The translations under genes and the position numbers were made by a program. A DNA stretch of 64,000 nt from Streptomyces sp. ML-6. Lineage in GTDB: Bacteria > Actinomycetota > Actinomycetes > Streptomycetales > Streptomycetaceae. The notes beneath the pieces are model-generated. The model was not told the DNA's origin and did not search any database. It worked only from the letters and a program-made list of their open reading frames with translations. Where the stretch lies: positions 4,988,501-5,052,500 of the forward strand of contig NZ_JAOTIK010000001.1 in the NCBI RefSeq assembly GCF_030116705.1, written 5' to 3'. The first letter of the stretch is position 1, and each line of letters opens with the position of its first letter. Below, in pieces: positions 33,918 through 43,118 of the stretch.

Positions 33918-34675
33918 GTCAGACCGTCGACCGGGCGCTGAGCATCCTGCCGCTGCTCGCCCAGGGACCCGCCGACCTCGGACAGGTCGCCGAGCGGCTC
34001 GACGTCCACAAGTCCACGGCGCTGCGCCTGCTCCGCACGCTCCACGAGCACGGACTCGTCTACCGCCAGCAGGACCAGCGCTACCGCCTCGGCGCCCGGC
34101 TCTTCGCCCTGGCGCAGGAGGCCGTCGAGAACCTCGACGTACGGGAGATCGCCCACCCCCACCTCGTCGAACTCAACGAGAACTGCGGGCACACCGTCCA
34201 CCTCGCGGTGTACGAGGAGCAGGAGGTCCTCTACATCGACAAGGTCGAGAGCCGCTACCCGGTCCGGATGTACTCGCGGATCGGCAAGCCCGTCGCGATC
34301 ACCGTCGCCGCCGTGGCGAAACTGCTGCTCGCCGACCTCCCCGAGCCCGAGCGGCGCGCCGTCGCCGAGAAGCTCGACTACCCCATGTACACGTCCCGTT
34401 CGACCCCGAACGCCGGTGCCTTCCTCAAGGAGCTCGCCGTCGTCCGCGAACAGGGCTGGGCCACCGACCTCGGCGGCCACGAGGAGTCCATCAACTGCAT
34501 CGGCGCCCCCATCCGGGGAGCGGACGGGCGGGTCGTCGCAGCGATGTCGGTCTCCGCGCCCAATGTCGTCGTCACGGCCGAGGAACTCCTCACCCTGCTC
34601 CCCCTGGTGCGGCGCACCGCCGAAACCATCAGCCGGGAGTACTCCGGTACCGACAACCGACCCAAGAAAGCCTGA
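33914..34675 (+). CDS. IclR family transcriptional regulator
   Basis: A 253-residue protein: winged helix at residues 1-65 (LGQVAERLDVHKSTALRLLRTLHEH) and IclR effector domain after that (GHTVHLAVYEEQEVLYIDKVES; GWATDLGGHEESINCIGAPI). IclR proteins commonly govern sugar-acid and amino-acid degradation and bind short palindromes in their own promoters. Translationally coupled to the kinase (ATGA) and followed 6 bp later by ridA. It probably controls this operon and the divergent D-amino-acid genes. Confidence 0.92.
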   Translation: MSQTVDRALSILPLLAQGPADLGQVAERLDVHKSTALRLLRTLHEHGLVYRQQDQRYRLGARLFALAQEAVENLDVREIAHPHLVELNENCGHTVHLAVYEEQEVLYIDKVESRYPVRMYSRIGKPVAITVAAVAKLLLADLPEPERRAVAEKLDYPMYTSRSTPNAGAFLKELAVVREQGWATDLGGHEESINCIGAPIRGADGRVVAAMSVSAPNVVVTAEELLTLLPLVRRTAETISREYSGTDNRPKKA

Positions 34676-34681
34676 ACAGCC

Positions 34682-35092
34682 ATGACCGAGAAGATCGCCC
34701 TCACCCCGAGCACCCACACCACGCCCCCCGCGAAGTTCTCGCACGGGGTGAAGAAGGGGAACATCCTCCAGGTCGCCGGCCAGGTCGGCTTCCTGCCCGC
34801 CGTCGAGGGCCAGGCCCCGACCCCCGCCGGCCCGACCCTGCGCGAGCAGACCCTCCAGACCTTCGCCAACGTCAAGGCGATCCTGGAGGAGGGCGGCGCG
34901 AGCTGGGACGACGTGATGATGATGCGCGTCTACCTCACGGACGTGGACCACTTCGCCGAGATGAACGAGATCTACAACGCCTACTTCGCCGAGCAGAACC
35001 TGACGCAGCCCCCGGCCGCCCGCACGACGGTCTACGTCGGCCTCCCCAAGGGCCTGCTCATCGAGATCGACGCCCTCGCGGTCCTCGGCTGA
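34682..35092 (+). CDS. RidA family reactive-intermediate deaminase
   Basis: A 136-residue Rid/YjgF protein that hydrolyses enamine/imine products of PLP dehydratases to 2-oxo acids and ammonia, protecting other PLP enzymes. Family segments ILQVAGQVGFLPA, ILEEGGASWDDVMMMRVYLTD and PPAARTTVYVGLP (with the substrate arginine) are intact. Its position in the operon beside a PLP deaminase gene fits that chemistry well. Confidence 0.92.
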   Translation: MTEKIALTPSTHTTPPAKFSHGVKKGNILQVAGQVGFLPAVEGQAPTPAGPTLREQTLQTFANVKAILEEGGASWDDVMMMRVYLTDVDHFAEMNEIYNAYFAEQNLTQPPAARTTVYVGLPKGLLIEIDALAVLG

Positions 35093-35165
35093 CCTTCGCG
35101 GTTCTCGGCCGGTCCTCGCGTTCTCGGCCGGTCCTCGCGGTCCTCAGCCGACCTGACCGATCCGG
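35093..35165. repeat. Tandem repeat after ridA
   Basis: Three degenerate copies of a ~20-bp CGCGGTTCTCGGCCGGTCCT unit lie directly after the ridA stop and before the permease gene. They carry no open frame of interest. Confidence 0.75.
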
Positions 35166-35304
35166 CCGACCCGACCGATCCCTTTGTCACACCCGCTCCG
35201 CCACCCCCTCCACCCCCTCGCGCACGGCACGGCGCTTCATCCCATGAAAGCGCCGTGCCGCGCTCCACCGCACCCAAAAGCCGTCTCCGAACACGGAGTT
35301 GCCC

Positions 35305-36780
35305 ATGTCGCTCGCCGCTTCCCCGCAATCGGCCGAGGCGCCACCCCACACCGGTGGTCTCCTCCTGCTCGTCGACGGCACCGCCGGTCTGCTGACCGTC
35401 GCCGCCCTCGGCATCGCGCTCCTCCTCTTCCTGATCATCAAGGTCAGGCTGCAGCCGTTCGTCGCGCTGCTCGCCGTCTCCATAGCCGTCGGCCTCGGCG
35501 CCGGTCTCTCCGTCACGGAACTCTTCGGCACGGTCCAGAAGTCCGCCGCCGTCTCCGTCATCGAATCCGGCATGGGCGGCATCCTCGGCCACGTCGCCAT
35601 CATCATCGGCCTCGGCACGATGCTCGGCGCGATCCTGGAGGTCTCCGGCGGGGCCGAGGTGCTGAGCGCCCGCCTGCTGAACCTCTTCGGCGAGAAGCGG
35701 GCCCCGCTCGCCATGGGTCTGACCGGCCTCATCTTCGGCATCCCGGTCTTCTTCGACGTCGGCATCTTCGTCCTCGCGCCGATCGTGTACGCCGCCGCGA
35801 AGCGCTCCGGAAAGTCGATCCTGCTCTACGCGATGCCGCTGCTGGCGGGCCTCTCCATGACCCACGCCTTCCTGCCGCCGCACCCCGGCCCGGTCGCCGC
35901 CGCCGGACTCTTCGAGGTCTCCCTCGGCTGGGTCATCCTGATGGGCGCCGTCGTCGGCATCCCGTCCGTCCTCGCCGCCTGGGGCTACGCCGCCTGGATC
36001 GGGAAGCGGATCTTCGTCGCGGTCCCGCAGGACATGGTCGAGGCCGCCGAGGAGGCGAAGGCCGCGGTCGCCGCCGAACAGCGGGAGGCCGGGGTCACCC
36101 CGCGCGAGGAACCGGTCGCGCTCGCCACCGTGCTCACGATCATCGGCACCCCGCTGGTGCTGATCCTCGCCGCGACGTTCTCCTCCATCGCGCTGGACCC
36201 CTCCACCCCGCGCTCGGTCATCGAGTTCTTCGGCAACCCCTTCGTCGCCCTGACGATCGCGCTGCTGCTCGCCTACTACCTGCTCGGCATCCGGCGCGGC
36301 TGGTCCCGCAAGTCCCTGGAGACGGTGTCCACCTCCTCCCTCAAGCCGGTCGGCAACATCCTGCTGGTCGTCGGCGCGGGCGGGGTCTTCGGCGCCGTCC
36401 TCAAGGGCAGCGGCATCGCGAACGCGCTCGCGGACACCTTCAACGACGTCGGTCTGCCCGTCATCCTGCTCGCCTGGCTGATCTCCGTGGTGCTGCGCGT
36501 CGCCCAGGGCTCGGCGACGGTCGCCATCGTCACCACCGCCGGCATCGTCGTCCCCCTGGTCGAGGGACAGGACCTGTCGCAGGCCCACCTGGCGCTGATC
36601 ATCATGGCGATCTCGGCCGGCTCGATCTTCGCCTCGCACGTCAACGACGGCGGCTTCTGGATGGTGTCGAAGTACTTCGGCATCTCCGAACGCGACACCC
36701 TGAAGTCCTGGACGGTCCTGGAGACGGTCCTGTCGGTCGCGGGCTTCGTGGTGGCGGCGCTGCTGAGCCTGGTGATCTAG
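35305..36780 (+). CDS. GntP family gluconate/sugar-acid:H+ symporter
   Basis: A 491-residue inner-membrane permease with 12-14 hydrophobic segments and GntP signatures: GMGGILGHVAIIIGLGTMLG, FGIPVFFDVGIFVLAP, HAFLPPHPGPVAAA and SHVNDGGFW near the C-terminus. The family imports gluconate, 2-keto-3-deoxygluconate, D-serine or related acids. Within this cluster it would supply the kinase or the deaminase with substrate. The ATG at 35305 has GGAG 7 bases upstream. It ends 21 bp from the convergent protein kinase gene. Confidence 0.92.
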   Translation: MSLAASPQSAEAPPHTGGLLLLVDGTAGLLTVAALGIALLLFLIIKVRLQPFVALLAVSIAVGLGAGLSVTELFGTVQKSAAVSVIESGMGGILGHVAIIIGLGTMLGAILEVSGGAEVLSARLLNLFGEKRAPLAMGLTGLIFGIPVFFDVGIFVLAPIVYAAAKRSGKSILLYAMPLLAGLSMTHAFLPPHPGPVAAAGLFEVSLGWVILMGAVVGIPSVLAAWGYAAWIGKRIFVAVPQDMVEAAEEAKAAVAAEQREAGVTPREEPVALATVLTIIGTPLVLILAATFSSIALDPSTPRSVIEFFGNPFVALTIALLLAYYLLGIRRGWSRKSLETVSTSSLKPVGNILLVVGAGGVFGAVLKGSGIANALADTFNDVGLPVILLAWLISVVLRVAQGSATVAIVTTAGIVVPLVEGQDLSQAHLALIIMAISAGSIFASHVNDGGFWMVSKYFGISERDTLKSWTVLETVLSVAGFVVAALLSLVI

Positions 36781-36801
36781 CCGGCGGTTCCCCGTCCGGC
36801 C

Positions 36802-38766
36802 TCAGGCCGGGCTGACGCAGACGATGTTCTTGCCGCCGTCCACCTTCCAGTACCAATAGCGCTGCCCGCCGTTCGCCGGGCAGATCTGACCGCGGTACGA
36901 CTTGGGCGCCCGGTAGTAACCGGTGATCTGTGCGATCGACTGGCCCGCGACGGGCACCTTGTCCGAGTTGCAGCTCCAGACCACCAGCAGATCGGCGTTG
37001 CCGTTGCCGTCGAGGTCGGCGGGGAAGCACTGGCCCTTGCGGAACTGACGGCTCAGGCACAGCGTTGTGTTCATGTCGTCGTTCGCGGCGTGGTACCACC
37101 TGCCGCGACCGTTCCCCGACGGGCAGGGGTCGGAGGTGCCGCCGGTCGAGGAGGCGCGGGTGACGTGGACGTACGCGTTGGCGGAGTCGCAGTCGACCGG
37201 GACGGGCACGGTGGAGTTCCAGTTCCCGTGCCCGTCGGCGTAGGCGTTGAGGCACTGACCGCTGCGTACGGACCGGAACGCCCGGTCCGTGGCGTCGGCG
37301 GTCGGGGTGGGCGTCGGCGTCGGCGTCCAACTCCGGCTCGCCGAGGAACCGTAGGAACTGCCGGTGGTCGAGGTGCTGGTGGTGTCCGTTTCCCAGGGCC
37401 GCCAGAAGAAGAGGACGAGAATGGCGAGCGGGATGAGTATCCAGGCGTCGTTGGAGGACTTCTTCGCCGCCGGCGTGGGTGTCGGTGCGGGTTCGGGCTT
37501 GGGCTCGGAGCGGGTCGAGGACGACGACGGGGTCGAGCCCGAGGCGGACGACGTGGCGCGGGCGCGCCGTGCGTTCCGCGTCTTCTCAGCCCGCGCCTTT
37601 TCGGCCCGCGCCTTCTCGGCCCGCGCCTTTTCGGCCTTCTCCTTCTCCGCGCGTTCTCTCTCCGCCCGTTCCTTCCGCGCGCGTTCGCGCTGCGCATGCT
37701 TCTCGGCGCGCTCGCGTTCGGCGCGTTCGTGCTCCTTAGCGGCGCGCTCCCGTTCGCGTTCCGCCGTGTACATCCGGGTGGGGTTCGGCGGTGGTATCAC
37801 GCTCGTGCGCTGGTCCACGGTCAGGGCGTCCGGGTCGATCCGGTTCGCGCGGGTCAACTCCCGGCCCTGGGCCGCGTACTCCCCGATCAGTGCCGTCCAG
37901 CGCGGCGGCAGCCAGCGGTTCCCGCCGCGCGTGGTGGGCATCCCGGCCTGGTCCTTGCGGAACCGGGCAAGCAGTTCGGCGGGTGCGGGGCGTTCGGCGG
38001 GGTCGGTGGCCAGGCAGGGGCGGATCGTCGGTACGAGTTCCTTGGGCAGTCCGCCGAGGTCGAGTTCGCCGCGCTGGACGCGGGCGAGCAGGCGCAGGGT
38101 GTCGCCGTCCGCGGTGTAGGGCGGGCGTCCGGTGGCGAGCAGGAACAGCGTGGCGCCCAGCGAGTACACGTCGGAGGCCGCCGTCGACGCCTCGCCGCGG
38201 GCCTGTTCGGGCGAGGTGAAGGCGATCGTGCCCAGAGTCAGGCTGGTACGGGTGAGGTCGTCGGCGTGCGAGATGCCGAAGTCGATGACCCGGGGGCCGT
38301 CGAGCGGGAGCAGTACGTTCTGCGGTTTCACGTCGCGGTGGACGATGCCCTCGCGGTGGAGGGTGACCAGCGCCTCGGCCGTTCCGGCGGCGATCCATCG
38401 CACCGCCGATGCGGGCAACACCCCGCAGGTGCGGGTGAGTTCGGCGAGCGAGGGGGCGGCGATGTAGTCGATGGCCATCCAGGGCCGTTCGGCGTCCGGG
38501 TCGGAGTCCCGTACGCGCGCCGTGTACGCGCTGTCGATGCGCTGGGCGAGTTTCACCTCGCGGGCGAAGCGCCGCCGGTCGATGTCACTGACGTGCCCCT
38601 CGGCCAGCAGTGTTTTCACCGCGACGAGACCCCGGCCGCCGCGCTGGTCGTCGCGGGCCAGATAGATCCGTCCCATGCCGCCGGACGCCAGCCGTCCGAT
38701 CAGCCGGTACGGCCCGAGAGCCGTCGGATCGTCCGTGTCCAGTGCTCGCACCCGTGCCGCGGCCAT
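36802..38766 (-). CDS. Membrane-anchored Ser/Thr protein kinase (PASTA-less Pkn type)
   Basis: A 654-residue protein. The kinase domain (~residues 15-280) has the glycine loop GRLASGGMGRIYLA, lysine in VAVKTLL, catalytic HRDVKPQN and the DFGISHAD segment. A linker follows, then a ~75-residue highly charged coiled coil built of E-R-A-E-K repeats. Next come a low-complexity S/P stretch, one TM helix (AWILIPLAILVLFFW) and a ~170-residue outer domain with paired cysteines (SGQCLNAYADGHGNW; CPANGGQRYWYWKVD). The outer domain probably senses a wall or medium signal. The GGGGGGAA site fits the ATG at 38766. Confidence 0.9.
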   Translation of the reverse strand: MAAARVRALDTDDPTALGPYRLIGRLASGGMGRIYLARDDQRGGRGLVAVKTLLAEGHVSDIDRRRFAREVKLAQRIDSAYTARVRDSDPDAERPWMAIDYIAAPSLAELTRTCGVLPASAVRWIAAGTAEALVTLHREGIVHRDVKPQNVLLPLDGPRVIDFGISHADDLTRTSLTLGTIAFTSPEQARGEASTAASDVYSLGATLFLLATGRPPYTADGDTLRLLARVQRGELDLGGLPKELVPTIRPCLATDPAERPAPAELLARFRKDQAGMPTTRGGNRWLPPRWTALIGEYAAQGRELTRANRIDPDALTVDQRTSVIPPPNPTRMYTAERERERAAKEHERAERERAEKHAQRERARKERAERERAEKEKAEKARAEKARAEKARAEKTRNARRARATSSASGSTPSSSSTRSEPKPEPAPTPTPAAKKSSNDAWILIPLAILVLFFWRPWETDTTSTSTTGSSYGSSASRSWTPTPTPTPTADATDRAFRSVRSGQCLNAYADGHGNWNSTVPVPVDCDSANAYVHVTRASSTGGTSDPCPSGNGRGRWYHAANDDMNTTLCLSRQFRKGQCFPADLDGNGNADLLVVWSCNSDKVPVAGQSIAQITGYYRAPKSYRGQICPANGGQRYWYWKVDGGKNIVCVSPA

Positions 38767-38946
38767 GTCATTCCCCCCGTCGCACCGCCATCGCGCCCCA
38801 CAACGGTGCCACGAGTGTGCCCGAACGGCCATGGAACGCGGGAAGTCCCGGGCACTCTGTTGCCGGTCCGCGACATGCCCGGCCACCGAACCCAGCCACC
38901 GGCCCGGCCCGGACCGCGCCCCGCGACATGCAGACGTACAGACATG

Positions 38947-38980
38947 CAGCAGCGCCGCCGGGGGAGCGGCGGCGCTGCTG
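38947..38980. terminator. Hairpin terminator after the chitinase gene
   Basis: Perfect 13-bp stem CAGCAGCGCCGCC / GGCGGCGCTGCTG (38947-38959 / 38968-38980) with an 8-base loop, 24 bases past the chitinase stop on the minus strand. Confidence 0.85.
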
Positions 38981-39004
38981 GTCATGGATGTGCCGGGCCA
39001 GTGG

Positions 39005-40741
39005 CTACGGCAGGCCGTGCACGTGCGGGCCCACCGCGTTCGACCAGGCGTTGCCCGACTTGGCGTCCCAGGCGGTCGACCAGGTCATCGCACCGCGGAT
39101 GTCCGGGTACGTCTTCGAGGGCTTGAAGGAACCGCAGTTGGTGCCGGAGGCCAGGCAGTCCAGGGCCGCGTTCACCACCGACGGGGAGACGTAGCCGCCG
39201 CCCGCGGCGCTCGGCGAGGCGGGGACACCGAGACCGACCTGCGACGGGGCGAGGCCGCCCTCCAGCTGGATGCAGGCGAGCGCGGTGAGGAAGTCCACCG
39301 AGCCCTGCGAGTAGACCTTGCCGTCACAGCCGAGCATCGCACCGCTGTTGTAGTACTGCATGTTGACGACGGTCAGGATGTCCTTGATGTTGAGCGCCGT
39401 CTTGAAGTACTCGCCCGCGGTCGACTGCATGTCGATGGTCTGCGGGGCCATGGTGATGACGAGGCCGGGGCCCACCTTCTGCGACAGGGAGCGCAGCGCC
39501 TTCGTCATGTACGTGGAGTTGAGGCCGTTCTCCAGGTCGATGTCGACGCCGTTGAAGCCGTACTCCTGGATCAGCGCGTGGAGCGAGTTGGCGAAGTTGG
39601 TCGCCGAGGCGTCGCTGTTGACGGAGACGGTGCCCTTCTCGCCGCCGACCGAGATGATGACGTTCTTCCCGGCCGCCTGCTTCGCCTTGATGTCGGCCCT
39701 GAACTGGTCGTCGGTGTAGCCGTTCAGCCCGGCGGTGTCCAGGTTGAAGGTGACGGCGCCCGGGGTGTTCGTGGCGTCGGCGAAGGAGACCGCGATGATG
39801 TCGTAGTTCGCGGGCACGTCGCTGAGCTTCTGCACGGTCGCGCCGTTGTTGAAGTTCTGCCAGTAACCGGTCACCGCGTGCTTGGGCACCGCGGGGCCGG
39901 GGCCGGGCTCGCCGCCGCCCTCCTTGGCGGTGCGGGCGCTGACCGTGGCGGACTTGCCGGACTCGCCGGCCGCGTTGGTGGCGCTCACCGAGAACTGGTA
40001 CTCGGTGTCGGCGGCCAGTCCCGTGACCGTCGCCGAGGTCCCGGTGGTCGTGGTCGCCTTCGTGCCGTTGCGGTAGACGGTGTAGCCGGTCGCGCCGGGC
40101 ACCGCGTTCCAGGACAGGGCGATGGAGGAGGCCGTGGTCGTGCCGACGCCGAGACCGGCGGGCGGTGCGGGAACCTCGGGTTCGGGGTCGGGGCCGCTGC
40201 CGCCGTCGGGGCCGTTGACGGACACGTCGTCCACCAGATAGGCGGCCTGGCCGTACCAGCCGTGCGTGTAGACGTCGACCGACGTGGTGTTCGGGCCGGT
40301 CTTGAAACTGGTGGTGATCTGGGTCCAGCTGCCGGAGCCGGGGGACCAGGTGGACACGTCGGTGGTTCCGGTGCCGCTCGCTCCGAGGTACGCGTAACCG
40401 CCCTGCACCCAGGAGCTGAGCGTGTACGTCGAGTCGGGCTTCACGGACACGGTCTGGGTGCACCGGGCGGTGCCCTGGCCGGTCGGGGTGGCCTGGAGCG
40501 CGGAGGTGCCGCCGTGCACCGGGGAGGAGACGGTGGTGGCGGTGCCGCCGGTACAGGACCAGTTGGCGAGCCCGGACTCGAAGCCCGCGTTCTTGGCGAC
40601 GTTGACGTCGGCGGCCTGGGCGCTGCCGGTCATGCCCGTGGCGGTCAGCGCACCGGCCGCGAGGACGGCCGTCGCGATGCCGGCGAACGGGCGGTTGTAA
40701 CGCCTGCGGATTCTGCGTCCGTTGACGGGGGAAGGTTCCAC
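39005..40741 (-). CDS. Secreted family 18 chitinase with carbohydrate-binding and FnIII domains
   Basis: A 578-residue secreted enzyme. The signal peptide is at 1-43 (ending GSAQAA). An N-terminal CBM-like beta-sandwich follows at ~45-185 (NAGFESGLANWSCTGG..). A fibronectin III domain lies at ~195-280 and the GH18 barrel at ~290-578. The catalytic strand reads FNGVDIDLE with the proton donor E404, and the +2 aspartates are present. It hydrolyses chitin by the substrate-assisted mechanism. The GTG start at 40741 is preceded by GGAGG at 6 bases. A probable DasR operator lies upstream, so chitin-derived glucosamine metabolites should induce it. Confidence 0.93.
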   Translation of the reverse strand: MEPSPVNGRRIRRRYNRPFAGIATAVLAAGALTATGMTGSAQAADVNVAKNAGFESGLANWSCTGGTATTVSSPVHGGTSALQATPTGQGTARCTQTVSVKPDSTYTLSSWVQGGYAYLGASGTGTTDVSTWSPGSGSWTQITTSFKTGPNTTSVDVYTHGWYGQAAYLVDDVSVNGPDGGSGPDPEPEVPAPPAGLGVGTTTASSIALSWNAVPGATGYTVYRNGTKATTTTGTSATVTGLAADTEYQFSVSATNAAGESGKSATVSARTAKEGGGEPGPGPAVPKHAVTGYWQNFNNGATVQKLSDVPANYDIIAVSFADATNTPGAVTFNLDTAGLNGYTDDQFRADIKAKQAAGKNVIISVGGEKGTVSVNSDASATNFANSLHALIQEYGFNGVDIDLENGLNSTYMTKALRSLSQKVGPGLVITMAPQTIDMQSTAGEYFKTALNIKDILTVVNMQYYNSGAMLGCDGKVYSQGSVDFLTALACIQLEGGLAPSQVGLGVPASPSAAGGGYVSPSVVNAALDCLASGTNCGSFKPSKTYPDIRGAMTWSTAWDAKSGNAWSNAVGPHVHGLP

Positions 40742-40894
40742 TTGCTGCCTCCGTGGGGAGTCGGGGGATGCCTGCCGGGGTACCTGGGGATGAGCCGGCG
40801 GGGTGGACCGGCGGCACTTCGGAACGGCCGGGAGGTGACGGGCAGATGAAGAGGAGACGGAGTAGGTGAACGGTGGCCACCGCTGGCCGACAAA

Positions 40895-40910
40895 ACTGGT
40901 CCAGACCAAT
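40895..40910. promoter_or_regulatory. DasR-responsive element (dre) upstream of chitinase
   Basis: ACTGGTCCAGACCAAT matches the known dre consensus ACTGGTCTAGACCACT at 13 of 16 positions and lies 154 bp upstream of the chitinase start. DasR, the GntR-type N-acetylglucosamine regulator, represses the chitin system through such sites. Confidence 0.8.
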
Positions 40911-41440
40911 CAAGTTGTCAAGACCTCTGGCGGCGGAGGCTGCGACGGGCGGGTCTGTTCGGCCCTTCGGAACAGGTCCGCCGGGAGTCCGCGAACGGCC
41001 TCGGCGGAACCCCGTGAATACCCCCGGAGGGGTAGCGGAACGGCCCCTTCCAACCTGTGGATTGACGTTTTGTTGCAGCCTCGCAACCTCATGCGGGTGA
41101 AGTGCCGGGGGTGTCCGGACAGTGACGAACCACCCCTCATCGGAGGGAGGGGTGAATCCCCCTTCACCGCCCTGACGTGCGGCGATGAATTTCTTGACCA
41201 GGTAACCGGAAGGTGTATCGGTAACCCTCCGCAGTTGTACAGAAGTTGACGATTTTCGATTTGATCCGATTTAGCACCGCGACGTTGCGCGGGCGCCTCG
41301 CACACGTTGTCGGACTGGCCTCTGAAAAGTGTTCTCTGCCAGGTAAGACGTGGATAAAGTGCTGAGGCAGAACCGCGGAGCAGGAGCGATTGCGACCGAC
41401 GTCATGACCGGCGTCGGTCGGAGCCGAAACGGGGAACAGC
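40911..41440. other. Long intergenic region between chitinase and the Tad region
   Basis: With the chitinase promoter this makes ~700 bp without a gene. It holds two consecutive small hairpins at 41131-41168 (CACCCCTC/GAGGGGTG and GGTGAA/TTCACC) and a direct repeat GGTAACC at 41201-41207 and 41220-41226. The 41245-41275 stretch is AT-richer than the surroundings and may hold the promoter of the 41441 gene and the Tad transcription unit. Confidence 0.5.
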
Positions 41441-42325
41441 GTGCCGACCGCAATAGCAGTGACCAGTGCTGACCTGGTACTACCTCCGACCGATCAGCAG
41501 ACGCCGACAGCCGCCCTGCTGCAGGCTCCGGACGCCCAGGCCCTGGAGATGGCCATCGGCGACATGCACGTGCTGCTCGAACAGCACGGCTATGTCGTCG
41601 CCGTCTATCCGACCGGCATCTCCTCCGCCCACGAGCGTCGGCTCTACTCCGTCCGCGCCGTCCTGGAGAGCGATCGCATCGCCCTGGTGAAGGTGGACCT
41701 GCCGCCGCTGGGCGTGGCCGTGCTCGTACGGCAGTTGCGCCAGCTGTCCATCTGCGACTTCAGCCCGGGAGTGGTCGCCTCCGCCGCCCGGCTGCTGACG
41801 CACTACATCCACGCGGGTGCCCTGCTGCACTCGGTCGCCAAGTTCGACCGGGTCCCGGTCGACCTCAGGACGCACGCCCAGTCCTGGGTGCCCGGCTCCC
41901 AGTTCGCCGTGGTCGCGGCCCCCGAACCGCAGCTCGTCAAGGTCGGTCCGAAGGCGGAACCCCCGACCGGCCCCGAGTTCGCCACTCATCTGATGACCGC
42001 CAAGGGGCAGTCGCAGTCCGAGTGGGTGAAGGAGACCCTCGCGCCCGCGTGGAAGGTCCAGTCCGTCCACGAGGCCGCGCTCCCCTCCGCCTCCCCCGCC
42101 TGGTGGGGAACCGGAAAACTGGTGGAATTCGCCGCCTACCTGCCAGACCTCTCCGTCCTGTACCAGCTGGTCTCCTCCGTACGCCGGGAGAACTGTCACT
42201 GGTGCGGGATGGAACTCATCGGTGACCGCTGCGGGTTCTGCTCCTCCCCGCTTCCCGCGGCCGAGAACCGAACGCACCAAGCCGGTGTCCTCAGCCATGG
42301 AGCGCTCGCACCACCGCAGTCCTAG
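41441..42325 (+). CDS. Hypothetical protein with C-terminal zinc-ribbon, heads the Tad region
   Basis: A 294-residue protein of no family I can name. The first ~140 residues alternate strands and helices (MHVLLEQHGYVVAVYPTG; LVKVDLPPLGVAVLVRQLRQ). A linker follows, and residues ~250-270 contain CHWCGMELIGDRCGFC, two CxxC knuckles that should bind zinc. The GTG start at 41441 has GGGGAA upstream. It is co-directional with, and 75 bp ahead of, the pilus genes, so it is likely a Tad-associated regulator or assembly factor by position only. Confidence 0.65.
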   Translation: MPTAIAVTSADLVLPPTDQQTPTAALLQAPDAQALEMAIGDMHVLLEQHGYVVAVYPTGISSAHERRLYSVRAVLESDRIALVKVDLPPLGVAVLVRQLRQLSICDFSPGVVASAARLLTHYIHAGALLHSVAKFDRVPVDLRTHAQSWVPGSQFAVVAAPEPQLVKVGPKAEPPTGPEFATHLMTAKGQSQSEWVKETLAPAWKVQSVHEAALPSASPAWWGTGKLVEFAAYLPDLSVLYQLVSSVRRENCHWCGMELIGDRCGFCSSPLPAAENRTHQAGVLSHGALAPPQS

Positions 42326-42400
42326 CGCTTCCGCTTTCCTCCGTAGACGCCCTTCCGTCCGCTGCCCCACGCATCCGAATCGAACGAGGTTGTCCGGCCC

Positions 42401-43111
42401 ATGAACTCCCGTCAGCGCCGCGGCGTGATACTCCTGCTCTTGTCGGTTCTGTGCGCCTTCGGCGCCTTCGCCGGCGTGCTCTCGGTCATCAGCGATGTCA
42501 ACTCCAAGGTCGGGCCGGAGGTCTCGGCCTACCAGCTGAAGTCCGACGTGGCCCCCTACACCGCCCTGTCCGCCGGACAGTTCGAGAAGATCTCGATGCC
42601 CAAGCGCTGGCTGTCCACCAACGCGGTGACGGACCTCTCCGAGGTCAACGGCAAGATCGCCGTCACCCAGCTGCGCAAGGGCTCGCTGCTCCAGTCCGAC
42701 ATGATGCAGCGGCGCCCCGAACTGCAACCCGGGGAGCAGGAGATCGCCATCATGATCGACGCCGCGACCGGGGTCGCGGGCAAGATCACCCCCGGCGCCA
42801 CCGTCAACATCTACGCCACCTTCGCCGGTGAGCGCGACGGCGACCCCTCCCAGTCGAAGGTCATCGTCTCCAACGCCAAGGTGCTGGACGTCGGCAAGCT
42901 GACCGCCCTGGAGCCCCGCACCGATGGCACCAAGTCCAACATGGGCACCGAGGCCGTTCCGATCACCTTCGCGCTCAACACGCTCGACACCCAGCGCATC
43001 GCCTACGCCGAGTCCTTCGCGGAGCACGTACGCCTCGCGCTCCTGGCCTCCGGCAGCGACAGCACCATCCGCCCCGGCGACCGCACCTACACGCTCAACA
43101 AGGACAAGTGA
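42401..43111 (+). CDS. cpaB: Flp pilus assembly protein CpaB/RcpC (SAF domain)
   Basis: A 236-residue protein with an N-terminal membrane anchor (GVILLLLSVLCAFGAFAGVL) and an SAF domain at ~45-105 (YTALSAGQFEKISMPKRWL.. GKIAVTQLRKGSLLQ). An RcpC-type second half follows with PGEQEIAIMIDAATGVAG and GATVNIYATF. CpaB assists secretion of Tad pili across the envelope and may contact peptidoglycan. It is followed 7 bp later by the TadZ gene. Confidence 0.85.
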   Translation: MNSRQRRGVILLLLSVLCAFGAFAGVLSVISDVNSKVGPEVSAYQLKSDVAPYTALSAGQFEKISMPKRWLSTNAVTDLSEVNGKIAVTQLRKGSLLQSDMMQRRPELQPGEQEIAIMIDAATGVAGKITPGATVNIYATFAGERDGDPSQSKVIVSNAKVLDVGKLTALEPRTDGTKSNMGTEAVPITFALNTLDTQRIAYAESFAEHVRLALLASGSDSTIRPGDRTYTLNKDK

Positions 43112-43118
43112 GGATCGA

